The notes under the pieces were generated by a model that was given only the letters and a program-made list of their open reading frames with translations, did not search any database and was not told the DNA's origin. From CAZLBC01 sp964557575 (GTDB lineage Bacteria; Planctomycetota; Phycisphaerae; SM23-33), in assembly GCA_964557575.1 (NCBI GenBank), contig CAZLBC010000007.1:39511-103510 (forward strand): a stretch of DNA of 64,000 nucleotides, in the 5' to 3' direction. Every line of letters begins with the position of its first letter. Within the stretch, counting starts at the first letter, position 1. Positions 18,597 through 26,621 of the stretch are shown here, piece by piece. The position numbers and the translations under genes were made by a program.

Positions 18597-19793
18597 TCAA
18601 TTGCCGACCGGTCTGCCGGCAGAATCAATCTCGCGGGCCTCGGCCAGAAAATCCGCAAGGACCGTGTTGGATGTAAACAGGTGGTCGCGGCTGATCCGCA
18701 GGCTGCGGGAGGACAACTCAAGGACACCGGTTTGCAGGTAGCGGCGCGTTGTTCGCGGAAACAGTTCCGCCGGAGAATCACCGTAACGCGCAATGAAGTT
18801 CTCGATTATAACGCCGTCAGACAGGCGCAGCGACAGCATTAATTCTTCGGCCGCGGCCGTCAGCCCCTCCAGTCTCTCCGACTCAAACGGCGGCTCTCGG
18901 CCCGCGGACAGAGCGGCGATATAGGACTCCAGGCAGGGAACATTTCTGCGCCGGACACCAGCGTAAAAACTCGCCGCCGAGGGTCCCAGCCCGATATACT
19001 CATCGTTTCGCCAGTATACCAGGTTGTGTTCGCAGCGGTGATCGGGCATGCAGAAATTTGAGATTTCATAGTGCTCATAACCGGCATCGGACAGAATCCG
19101 GACGCCCTGTTCATACATCTCCCCGGCGATGTCGTCTTCGACGGCGGCAATCCTTCCGGCCGCCATGTCACCCGCAAGCGGTGTCCCGGGTTCCACGGTC
19201 AGCAGGTAGGCGCTCAGATGCTTCGGCCCCAGTGACAGTGCCGTGGTTACGTCGCGCTGCCACATCTCAAGAGACGCACCGGGCACCCCGAATATCAGGT
19301 CAATACCCACGACATCGATACCCGCGCGAAGAAAAGATTCGAACGCCGCCGCCACGTCGTCGGGACGGTGCCGCCTGCCGAGGACGCGCAGATTGTTCTC
19401 GTCGAAGCTCTGGGCACCGATAATCAGCCGGTTGACACCGGCGGACGCCAGCGCCGCCGGTATTTCGCTTTCCACATATCGCGGATTTGCCTCCACCGTC
19501 AACTCCCCCGGACATCCGGCTTCCGTCGTGATCCATTCCAGAAAGGAACGCAGCGTTTCCGCGCCCGCGCACGTCGGAGTACCGCCGCCCAGGTACAGCG
19601 TGTCGATCGGCCTCTTGATCCGGCCGGCGGCACAATGCCGCTCGAATTCGCTCCTGACGGCGTTCAGGTAGGAATCCACGATTTCCGACCCGGAAAAAGT
19701 GACCGAATAAAAATCGCAATACCGGCACTTGCCCGCGCAAAAGGGGAAATGAATATACACACTGCCGCACTGTCTGCCACCTGTCGTCTGCAT
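18597..19793 (-). CDS. hemW: Radical SAM haem chaperone HemW family protein
   Basis: This 398-residue protein has SVYIHFPFCAGKCRYCDFYS with Cys19, Cys23 and Cys26, the [4Fe-4S] triad of the HemW/HemN radical SAM family. Further family motifs are DTLYLGGGTPT, RLIIGAQSFDENNLRVLGR and GIDLIFGVPG, and the C-terminal HemN_C-like helices carry EYIGLGPSAASF. It lacks features specific to coproporphyrinogen dehydrogenase HemN, and its length fits HemW, which delivers haem to respiratory proteins. A multihaem cytochrome is encoded 2.7 kb away. It is divergent from the FHA gene across a 183-bp intergenic region. HemW itself is well supported, but the haem-chaperone role is inferred from family members. 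Confidence 0.93.
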   Translation of the reverse strand: MQTTGGRQCGSVYIHFPFCAGKCRYCDFYSVTFSGSEIVDSYLNAVRSEFERHCAAGRIKRPIDTLYLGGGTPTCAGAETLRSFLEWITTEAGCPGELTVEANPRYVESEIPAALASAGVNRLIIGAQSFDENNLRVLGRRHRPDDVAAAFESFLRAGIDVVGIDLIFGVPGASLEMWQRDVTTALSLGPKHLSAYLLTVEPGTPLAGDMAAGRIAAVEDDIAGEMYEQGVRILSDAGYEHYEISNFCMPDHRCEHNLVYWRNDEYIGLGPSAASFYAGVRRRNVPCLESYIAALSAGREPPFESERLEGLTAAAEELMLSLRLSDGVIIENFIARYGDSPAELFPRTTRRYLQTGVLELSSRSLRISRDHLFTSNTVLADFLAEAREIDSAGRPVGN

Positions 19794-19903
19794 AGCTTCA
19801 GTCGCTTCAGCCCGCCCGGCCGCGGGTTCGCCCCGATAAAACCGAAAAAAGTTTCGATTCTTTTACTTGATCGTACAATGCACGCAAGTACAATTACCTA
19901 GGT

Positions 19904-19931
19904 TATACTGTAGCCGGTGGTATCGTTTACA
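19904..19931 (+). promoter_or_regulatory. Conserved 28-bp upstream motif, copy 1
   Basis: TATACT at 19904-19909 is followed directly by a 22-bp block, GTAGCCGGTGGTATCGTTTA plus CA. The same block with 5 mismatches over 28 bp stands before the gene at 39304. No -35 hexamer of sigma70 type is found at the expected distance. It lies 46 bp before the FHA gene start. It may be a promoter with an extended downstream element or a regulator site. Confidence 0.4.
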
Positions 19932-19976
19932 ATGCGGAAAGGTTTTCAGGCCTATTCATACAACAGGTGAGAAATT

Positions 19977-20684
19977 ATGAAAGTCACGCTCAATGTAGCA
20001 CGATCAACGGGTGAGGTTAAAGAAATTACCCTCAAAAAACCCGTAACCGTCCTCGGGAGAGGTTCTGAATGTGACCTGCGTATTCCCATTGAAAGCTGCT
20101 CCCGGCAGCACTGTGAAGTCCGGCTGGAAAACGATCGGGTTTTTGTCAAGGATCTCGATTCTTCGAATGGTACGTATATCAATAACGAAAAGATTGCGGA
20201 AGCCGAAGTCGAACCGGGAGACGCCCTGACGATCGGCCCCGTGGTAATCAGGTTCAGGATCAACGGCGATCCTGAGGAACTGCCCCCCCTGCCGCCGACA
20301 ACGGTTTCCGGAATCGAAGGCGTCGCTGACGAAGACGATGAGGAATACCTCGTCGTTGAAGACGATGAAGACGTCAGCGAAACGGCTCCTTCCAGCAGGG
20401 AAGACACTGACGAAGAAGAGCAAGTCATCATAGAAGAGGTGGAGGAAGAAGAAGAAGAAGAAGAAGATGATGATGATGATGATGATGACCCGCTCGCCGC
20501 GCTCGCCGGCGGCAAGGGAGACGATGAGGACGATGACCCGCTCGCCGCGCTTGCCGGCGGCAGCAGCGGCGGATCGGGAGATGCGCTCGATGCGCTGGCT
20601 TCGGCATCCAAGAAAGAGGATGACGAGGATTCTCTCGACGCGCTGGCGGACCTGCAGTCAGACGACGAAGAGGAAGAAGACTAA
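19977..20684 (+). CDS. FHA-domain protein with acidic repetitive tail
   Basis: Residues 1-95 form a forkhead-associated domain, a phosphothreonine-peptide binder. It has the core motifs VLGRGSECDLRIP, CSRQHCEV and DLDSSNGTYINNEKI, with the phosphate-binding Arg, Ser and Asn in place. Residues about 110-235 are a very acidic tail with runs of Glu and Asp, and the segment DPLAALAGG occurs twice. No other domain is present, so it is a free-standing adaptor in a Ser/Thr phosphorylation pathway. The ATG is preceded by AGGTGAG at proper spacing. It is divergent from hemW and convergent with ruvX. Its kinase is not in the window. Confidence 0.9.
   Translation: MKVTLNVARSTGEVKEITLKKPVTVLGRGSECDLRIPIESCSRQHCEVRLENDRVFVKDLDSSNGTYINNEKIAEAEVEPGDALTIGPVVIRFRINGDPEELPPLPPTTVSGIEGVADEDDEEYLVVEDDEDVSETAPSSREDTDEEEQVIIEEVEEEEEEEEDDDDDDDDPLAALAGGKGDDEDDDPLAALAGGSSGGSGDALDALASASKKEDDEDSLDALADLQSDDEEEED
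20440..20490 (+). repeat. Trinucleotide GAA/GAT tract
   Basis: About 50 bases of near-perfect GAA then GAT triplets encode the Glu and Asp runs of the FHA protein. The tract is in frame, so slippage would change the length of the acidic tail without a frameshift. Confidence 0.8.
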
Positions 20685-20717
20685 GGTCGATCGCGGATAC
20701 AAAACAGAACCTCGGGG

Positions 20718-20745
20718 CCCTGTTTCAGGGTTCCGATTTTTTTTT
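20718..20745 (+). terminator. Possible intrinsic terminator after the FHA gene
   Basis: CCCTG-TTT-CAGGG is followed six bases later by nine T residues at 20737-20745. The stem is short (5 bp) and the spacing to the T run is a little long. It overlaps the 3' end of the convergent ruvX gene, where the T run encodes lysines. Confidence 0.4.
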
Positions 20746-21183
20746 GCCCAGACCCGCCCCGGGGGAATCGGCTTCGCCACTCCGAAAGAAATCCTCAAGA
20801 ATAATCGAAGCCGCAACGGCGTCACAACGACGACGGCGCAATTTTTTGCCGGCATGCGCCGATACTTTCGACGCCGCCTCGTAACTGCTCAACCGCTCAT
20901 CCCACAGCCTGACTTCTATTGACAGCACGCGAGACAACACGTCGGCAAAACCCCGGGCAGTTTCTGCCTGGTCACCTTCCGTGCCATCCATGTTCAGCGG
21001 CCAGCCGACCACAATTCCGTCGGCATTATAATCCCGCACGAAAACACCGATACGGGATATGACCTCCTCGATATTGCCGCCCGCGGTAATCGTGTTCAGG
21101 GGACTGGCAATGCCACTTCCCGTGCGGCCGATTGCAATACCGATCCTGCGGCTGCCGTGATCAATACCGATCCAACAGGTCAT
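20725..21183 (-). CDS. ruvX: YqgF/RuvX family Holliday junction resolvase
   Basis: This 152-residue RNase H-fold protein has CWIGIDHGSRRIGIAIG (first catalytic Asp), GIVVGWPLNMDGTEGD and LWDERLSSYEA, followed by the final acidic region RRRCDAVAASIILEDF. These match the YqgF family, whose members process 16S rRNA precursor ends or resolve Holliday junctions. ATG 21183 places the first Asp near residue 7, as in homologues. The C-terminus ends in a lysine run encoded by A9, which is prone to slippage. It is convergent with the FHA gene and may share transcription with the upstream manC gene on the same strand. Confidence 0.93.
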   Translation of the reverse strand: MTCWIGIDHGSRRIGIAIGRTGSGIASPLNTITAGGNIEEVISRIGVFVRDYNADGIVVGWPLNMDGTEGDQAETARGFADVLSRVLSIEVRLWDERLSSYEAASKVSAHAGKKLRRRRCDAVAASIILEDFFRSGEADSPGAGLGKKKSEP

Positions 21184-21263
21184 CCTGATTCCCGTAAACT
21201 CAAACAAACCGGCCGCTGAGAATGTATGGAGAAAGCGGCAACTCCTTCAGTCATTTGTATCAA

Positions 21264-22340
21264 TCATGTATATCTTCCCCCGAATGTATCATCAACTGAA
21301 TCAACGATATCCTTGAGTCTCTCGGCCGCGGACCGGTTACACACGAGGGTAACGTCGGGCGTATGCACCACCACGCAATCTTCCAGGCCCGCGACGGCTA
21401 TAAGGTGGTCGTCGTCGCTGCTCACAATCACATTGTGCCGGCTGTCCATAACCTTGTTTTGCCGAGCACGTATGACATTCTCGTCCTTGTCTGATTCCAG
21501 CACATCCTCCATCGCGCCCCATGAACCGAGATCGATCCACTCGCATCCCAGTTCGGTCATTGCCACTTCCTCAGATTTCTCCATGACCGCGTAATCAATG
21601 CTCTTCTTTTCCAGGCCGGGATACACGTCGCGCACTATCGGCATATACTCTTCGCCGCGGGACACGGCCGCTGAAACAACCTCCAGGGCCTGTGCTGTTT
21701 CGGGGACATATTTTCGCACGGCGCCGCGTATCGCATCCAATGTCCAGGTGAACATGCCGCTGTTCCAGAAATATTCACCCGAACCGAGAAACTTCCGGGC
21801 GGTTGCATGGTCCGGCTTTTCATGAAAACTCCTGACGGTAAAGACCCCGTCGGCGATTTCATCACCTCTCCGCAGGTACCCGAGACCGGTATGAGGCCAG
21901 CTCGGCCTGATACCAAAGGTAAGCAGCGCCTTCGGATCGGCTTCTGCTGCCTCCATGGATCGCGCAACCACCCGCCTGAACGCGTCCTCCGGACGGATTA
22001 TGTGATCCGCCGTAAAAACCGCCATCGTTCCTCTTTCATCCTTGCCGGCGAGTATTTCCGCCGTCAATGCAATGGCATTACAGGTATCCCGACCTTCGGG
22101 TTCCTCGATTACGTTTGCGGCGGGAATAAACGCGAGCTGCTGCCGCACCGCCGCTGCATATTCAACGTTGGTAATGACGTAGCTGTTTTCAGGCTCGAAC
22201 AACCCTTCAAGCCGCCGCATCGCCAGTTCCAACAGGCTTTTATCGCCCGTAAGTCGAAGAAGCTGTTTTGGATAGCTTCTCCGCGACATGGGCCAGAGTC
22301 TTTTTCCCGATCCACCCGCCATTACTACTGCATATCTCAT
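21264..22340 (-). CDS. manC: Mannose-1-phosphate guanylyltransferase
   Basis: The enzyme makes GDP-mannose from mannose-1-phosphate and GTP, for surface polysaccharides. The 358-residue product begins MRYAVVMAGGSGKRLWPMSR, the pyrophosphorylase signature. It also has EPEGRDTCNAIALTA, AVFTADHII and the FHEKPD motif. It lacks the C-terminal phosphomannose-isomerase domain of bifunctional forms, so it is a single-function enzyme. GDP-mannose could feed the family 2 glycosyltransferase at 6391-7137, though that link is only inferred. It lies 80 bp before ruvX on the same strand. Confidence 0.93.
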   Translation of the reverse strand: MRYAVVMAGGSGKRLWPMSRRSYPKQLLRLTGDKSLLELAMRRLEGLFEPENSYVITNVEYAAAVRQQLAFIPAANVIEEPEGRDTCNAIALTAEILAGKDERGTMAVFTADHIIRPEDAFRRVVARSMEAAEADPKALLTFGIRPSWPHTGLGYLRRGDEIADGVFTVRSFHEKPDHATARKFLGSGEYFWNSGMFTWTLDAIRGAVRKYVPETAQALEVVSAAVSRGEEYMPIVRDVYPGLEKKSIDYAVMEKSEEVAMTELGCEWIDLGSWGAMEDVLESDKDENVIRARQNKVMDSRHNVIVSSDDDHLIAVAGLEDCVVVHTPDVTLVCNRSAAERLKDIVDSVDDTFGGRYT

Positions 22341-22444
22341 GTCGGTATTCCTGTATTCGCGCCAAGCCGTCGGAATTACGACTATTTTATAGAGAAACCG
22401 AGGCGGAAGGGAGAATTTTTAGCACAAACTGCGCCCCGGGGAAT

Positions 22445-23809
22445 TTATCGCCTGCTTGTGCCGCATCCCATTGTTGTAAAGCGGCTTTTTTTCCGCTGTT
22501 TGAAGAAGGGGTCGGTCACGAGCGTATGGCAGGTTTGACACACGGCGGCATTCACGACCGGGGCGGTGAATTCCTTTTTCTCGTGGTCGGCGTTGAACCG
22601 ATGGCAATTCTGACAATGCACACCGGCAAGTTCGGGTGTTTTTTCATAGGTAAAAAAACCGCCCTGTTTCATAAAACCGAGCGTGTGACACATCACGCAG
22701 TTGGGATCAATGGTGCGCCCGACATCCTGGAGGGAACGCCATGCATGTGCGTGTTTCGAACGTTTCCATGTCTTGTATTGGGCCGTGTGGCATGTTCCAC
22801 ACGTCGAGGACGGAACGAAATCGAGCCCCCTCGTGCGATTGGCATCCAGGGCCTGCCGCATCGCGGCGTGGGCATAGGCCTGGTATATTTCCAGCATGCG
22901 CCGGTCCGGGGGCCAGCGGTTATCGACCAGTTCAAGGCGATAATCGATATTCGCTATCTGCCCGCGGTTATCCGACGAAACGGCGACTGCCGCCACGTAA
23001 TCGGGGCCGCCCACCTGAACGACCGGTTTCCCCTGTACCCGATACAGTTTTTTCCGGCTCTGCCTCGTGTGACCGCGAATGTACAGGTCACCCGCCAGGC
23101 GATCAACATCGGCCCTGAGATCCTCATTACTCCCGTGAACGATCACCACGACCAGCCACCCGTCCCGGTCCAGCCGGGCCGTCAGTTTTTCCAGTTCACT
23201 GACATCATCAATCTCAAGTTCGGTTTTTCTGCGTGAATCGAAAAAAATAAAAGCATCGCTGGTCACGTGATTCACGACAGCGAGCCGGCAGGTATCCCAC
23301 TCCCGCTTGATCACTCTCTCAATCTCGATCGACGACGTCTTCGCGCGCACGCCGGTCGAGAGGTACGCTGTCGGCCCGTACTGCAGACACTCTCGAAGCA
23401 ACGGGTCGGGAAGCGCCCACTCCTGATCCCCCATGGCAACCGCGTCGTACCCCAACGCACGATACCCCCGTAACACGAAGCGATTGCGCATGTCAGCCGG
23501 TTCAACCCAGAAGACATCGCCCGTATCCAGTGCGAGTGTCTGTTTAAACGCGCGGCGATAACTCAAAATGAGCCCGCTGCGCCTCGCCAGCCCCCCCGGC
23601 ATGGGGCCCGAACAGTTACACACTTCGAGCATGCCGTTTGTTCCCCCGGTGACCAGCATGACAACATCCGGATCACTGAAATCGAATCGCGCCACCGGAA
23701 CGGCTTCAGGGGCGGAACTCCCTTGTTTAACAGGCCCCTCGCGGCTGCAGCACACCACGCCGCCGATCGCGACGAGAGAACAGAATATGAATATCAACCG
23801 TGATTGCAT
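22445..23809 (-). CDS. Lipoprotein: metallophosphatase-like domain plus multihaem cytochrome c
   Basis: This 454-residue protein starts with a signal ending GGVVCCS, a lipobox-like site with lipidation at one of the two cysteines. Residues about 45-315 resemble the UshA/5'-nucleotidase metallophosphatase fold (LALDTGDVF, GYDAVAMGDQEWALP, VVIVHGSNEDL, LYIRGHTRQS), but the usual first DxH metal motif is not visible. Four haem-c motifs follow: CGTCH, CVMCH, CQNCH and CQTCH near residues 336, 370, 395 and 422, in a cytochrome c554-like arrangement. It should be anchored in the periplasm or outer membrane and carry electrons. It lies 6 bp downstream of the S41 protease gene, so the two probably form an operon. 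Confidence 0.88.
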   Translation of the reverse strand: MQSRLIFIFCSLVAIGGVVCCSREGPVKQGSSAPEAVPVARFDFSDPDVVMLVTGGTNGMLEVCNCSGPMPGGLARRSGLILSYRRAFKQTLALDTGDVFWVEPADMRNRFVLRGYRALGYDAVAMGDQEWALPDPLLRECLQYGPTAYLSTGVRAKTSSIEIERVIKREWDTCRLAVVNHVTSDAFIFFDSRRKTELEIDDVSELEKLTARLDRDGWLVVVIVHGSNEDLRADVDRLAGDLYIRGHTRQSRKKLYRVQGKPVVQVGGPDYVAAVAVSSDNRGQIANIDYRLELVDNRWPPDRRMLEIYQAYAHAAMRQALDANRTRGLDFVPSSTCGTCHTAQYKTWKRSKHAHAWRSLQDVGRTIDPNCVMCHTLGFMKQGGFFTYEKTPELAGVHCQNCHRFNADHEKKEFTAPVVNAAVCQTCHTLVTDPFFKQRKKSRFTTMGCGTSRR

Positions 23810-23815
23810 GAAACG

Positions 23816-26425
23816 TCAGGACGGCTGTTCGTGACCGGCAACCGCAGGCGCGGACGGCGACAGAGAATCCTTCAGCTTTTGAAGTTTGAGAATCAGCACC
23901 GCCGTCTGTAATTGCAGGTCCGCCTCGTAAAGTTCGTCGAGTTTGCTTTTCTTGAGGTCGGGATCATATTTTCTCAGAAGACCGGTCTCCCGCTGCAGCC
24001 GATACATCTTGCTTCTGCGCCGGGGCGAGAGCGGGACCGCGATATTCGGATTGATCCCCCAGTCCTTCGAGTGCGGTTTTCGGTGCAGAAGTCTCCCGTT
24101 CTGAAGGTAGTAATAGGCCGTCGTCAACTTCAACAGGGCCTCATCGCCCATAACGCGAATCAAATTCTGAACGCTGCCCTTTCCGTAGCTTCTTTCCCCG
24201 ATCACCATCGCCCTGCCCAGACACTGGAGCGCTCCCGAGACGATCTCGGCAGCCGAGGCCGTATGTTCATTGACCAGTATGGCAACACGGTTGTTCTTGT
24301 TGACATAACTGCCGTCCCCATGTGCCGTCAAACTTCGCCGTCGCTGCATGCGACCTTTCGTATAAACGACCGTGCCGCTGTCGATGAATTCGTCCGTAAT
24401 CGCGGCGGCACTGGTGAGCAGGCCCCCGGGGTTGTCCCGCAGATCGAGTACCAGGGAATCGACGCCGTCCGCGGCAAACTCCCGGAGAATATTCCGAATG
24501 GCGTCGTGGGACGTTTCGGTGAACTGCTTGATCCGTATATAGCCCGTTGTACCCGACAGCGGCGTTTCAAGGCGGTACGACCAGTCGCCGTCTTCCCGAC
24601 GACGCCAGCCGTCAATAGTACGAATATTCACGTGCTTCCTGACAACGGAAACGTCGAAGGGCTCCCGCCTGCCCCGGCGCCTTACGGTAAGCGTGACCGT
24701 CGTATTCTCCTTGCCGGTGATCTTGTTGACGAGCGTGTCGATCTGCTTGTCTTTCGTGATGTGCCCGTCTACCTTGAGAATCAGGTCTCCCGCCTTCAAA
24801 CCCGCTTCCAGTGCGGGCGAATCCATCAGCGGCGTGACGATCTTGAGGGGCTCTCCGGGCTCCTTCATGACCTGAACCCCGATCCCGGTAAAATGGCCCA
24901 TGGTTGACTTGTTGAACTCCATCATGTTGTATGGCCAGATCATCCTGCTGAACTTGTCCAACTTCGCCAAAAAGCCGTGAGCGAACTCGATAATCGCGAC
25001 CTCGGTCGGCAGGTGAACGGTTCCTTCGGAATGAGAGAGTATCCAGTTCAGAGATCGCTGGAGGGTAATCCCGTCCACGCGGTCTTTTCGTTCCATCTCC
25101 TCGATACGGGAGCGGATACCCGCGATGAATTCTTTGCGCATTTTTGCGTTTTTGAGCCCGGGGAATGTCTCGAACACTTCAGGCGTTCGGGCCAGGATAG
25201 CGACACCGTTCAGGGCGGACCGGTTCAGTTCAAGAAAGTCGATCTCCGAGACGTAACTGGACTTGAGCTTACTGATCGCCCTGCGCACCATCTGGGCATC
25301 GACTTCCCTGGTCAGCTTTTTCCAGTACGGGATATCGGGCTCGGGGGGGCTGTCCTCTTCCTTCTCATCGTCCGCTTCTGATTTGTTCGCCCCGTACAGT
25401 TGTATCACCCGAACGTGCTTGAGGGCCTCGAGAACCATCGCGCCATACGCCGGAACGAGCGGAGCGATTTCCTCGAGCGTATTGCTCGCCGCCAGGAGGT
25501 CATTCCATTCCCCGTTTTTCTTTGCTGCCGCCGCGTGGTCTTCTATCCACCTGATATAGTCGTCGAGCCAGGGCTCGGATTGCATATCGCCGGGAAAAAT
25601 TCTCTTTGCGAGGCGCGCGTGCAACAGGGCCACCTTCCATGGCTTTTCCGAAACCATCGCCTCCATGTCCGTCACCGCATTGGACAGTTCCCGTTCCAGA
25701 AGGTACATTTCTTTCATCGATTGCCATCGCTCCAGCGGACGGGAAAATCGCATCGAGGGCCACGCACGGGAAAATTTCCGTAACGTGGTCTTCAGGTTAT
25801 CGCACACCTTCCGGAATTCCCGGGCGAAGGCGGTGGTATTGCCGTCGAAGAACGCGACCGCCTTGTCGACAATGCCGGGCAGTTTTTCAAGGGCTTCCCG
25901 GCCCTTTCGCTTGAGTTCGAGGGCCTCCTTGTTGTCCACCGCTTCGATATTCTGAATGGGGGATATCAGTTCATAGGCCTCGATGAATTCCGTCTTGACC
26001 GTTTCCCGCAGATCCGACGCAAAATCAGCCTTGTCAAGCTCGGGAAGATAATCCTCGGCCACTCTCAGCCGCTCGATTCTTTTCAACTCGTAGCGATACC
26101 GCCTGAGGGCTTCCGCTTCATAATTCCTGCGGGTCTCGGTATAGGAAGTGATCATGTCGAGAGCCTTGTAAATTCTCTCATCCCGGGGAGAAAGTTTTTT
26201 GGCTTCCTGCAGGAGATTCAGGGCGGCGTCGAAATCGCCCTGTAATGATTCATCAAGCCCCTTGTTGAGAAGATCGGCCGCAGACGCCGGCACCGGCTGC
26301 GCGGCGGACTCGGCATGGGGGGCGGAAAAGATCGAAATCGGCAGCACCAACACCGCAGAAATCGACAGGGCGAGATACGAAAACGCCCCGCGCCGCGGCA
26401 GTGCTGATAGAATACGGTTTTTCAC
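23816..26425 (-). CDS. S41 family C-terminal processing peptidase
   Basis: This 869-residue protein has a signal-like hydrophobic segment at about residues 15-40. A helical N-terminal region of about 450 residues follows and resembles TPR helices at first. A PDZ domain sits at about 505-600 (GIGVQVMKEP, AGLKAGDLILKVDG), and the S41 catalytic domain at about 640-815. The catalytic Ser is in HTASAAEIVSGAL near 722 and the general-base Lys in RSYGKGSVQNL near 747. The start is GTG 26423-26425 with AGGAG six bases upstream. Family members cut periplasmic proteins at C-termini or regulate signalling. It is divergent from an S55 protease gene, a pairing discussed in the findings. Confidence 0.93.
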   Translation of the reverse strand: MKNRILSALPRRGAFSYLALSISAVLVLPISIFSAPHAESAAQPVPASAADLLNKGLDESLQGDFDAALNLLQEAKKLSPRDERIYKALDMITSYTETRRNYEAEALRRYRYELKRIERLRVAEDYLPELDKADFASDLRETVKTEFIEAYELISPIQNIEAVDNKEALELKRKGREALEKLPGIVDKAVAFFDGNTTAFAREFRKVCDNLKTTLRKFSRAWPSMRFSRPLERWQSMKEMYLLERELSNAVTDMEAMVSEKPWKVALLHARLAKRIFPGDMQSEPWLDDYIRWIEDHAAAAKKNGEWNDLLAASNTLEEIAPLVPAYGAMVLEALKHVRVIQLYGANKSEADDEKEEDSPPEPDIPYWKKLTREVDAQMVRRAISKLKSSYVSEIDFLELNRSALNGVAILARTPEVFETFPGLKNAKMRKEFIAGIRSRIEEMERKDRVDGITLQRSLNWILSHSEGTVHLPTEVAIIEFAHGFLAKLDKFSRMIWPYNMMEFNKSTMGHFTGIGVQVMKEPGEPLKIVTPLMDSPALEAGLKAGDLILKVDGHITKDKQIDTLVNKITGKENTTVTLTVRRRGRREPFDVSVVRKHVNIRTIDGWRRREDGDWSYRLETPLSGTTGYIRIKQFTETSHDAIRNILREFAADGVDSLVLDLRDNPGGLLTSAAAITDEFIDSGTVVYTKGRMQRRRSLTAHGDGSYVNKNNRVAILVNEHTASAAEIVSGALQCLGRAMVIGERSYGKGSVQNLIRVMGDEALLKLTTAYYYLQNGRLLHRKPHSKDWGINPNIAVPLSPRRRSKMYRLQRETGLLRKYDPDLKKSKLDELYEADLQLQTAVLILKLQKLKDSLSPSAPAVAGHEQPS

Positions 26426-26621
26426 TGATATCTCCTGAACAGTTGCGATGCAAAGGCATCAAAACAGTATACGCTGATTGCAGGCGTTTTATTATAATCC
26501 CGCCGGAAAATTGTGTAAGGGGTATTTCCCGATTCCGCTTTCGCCCCGGGGCTCTTTTACCTTGTCGCCCCCCGGCGGCCGGGGTATTATTATGCCCTGC
26601 CGGAAAACGGAAGGAACGATA

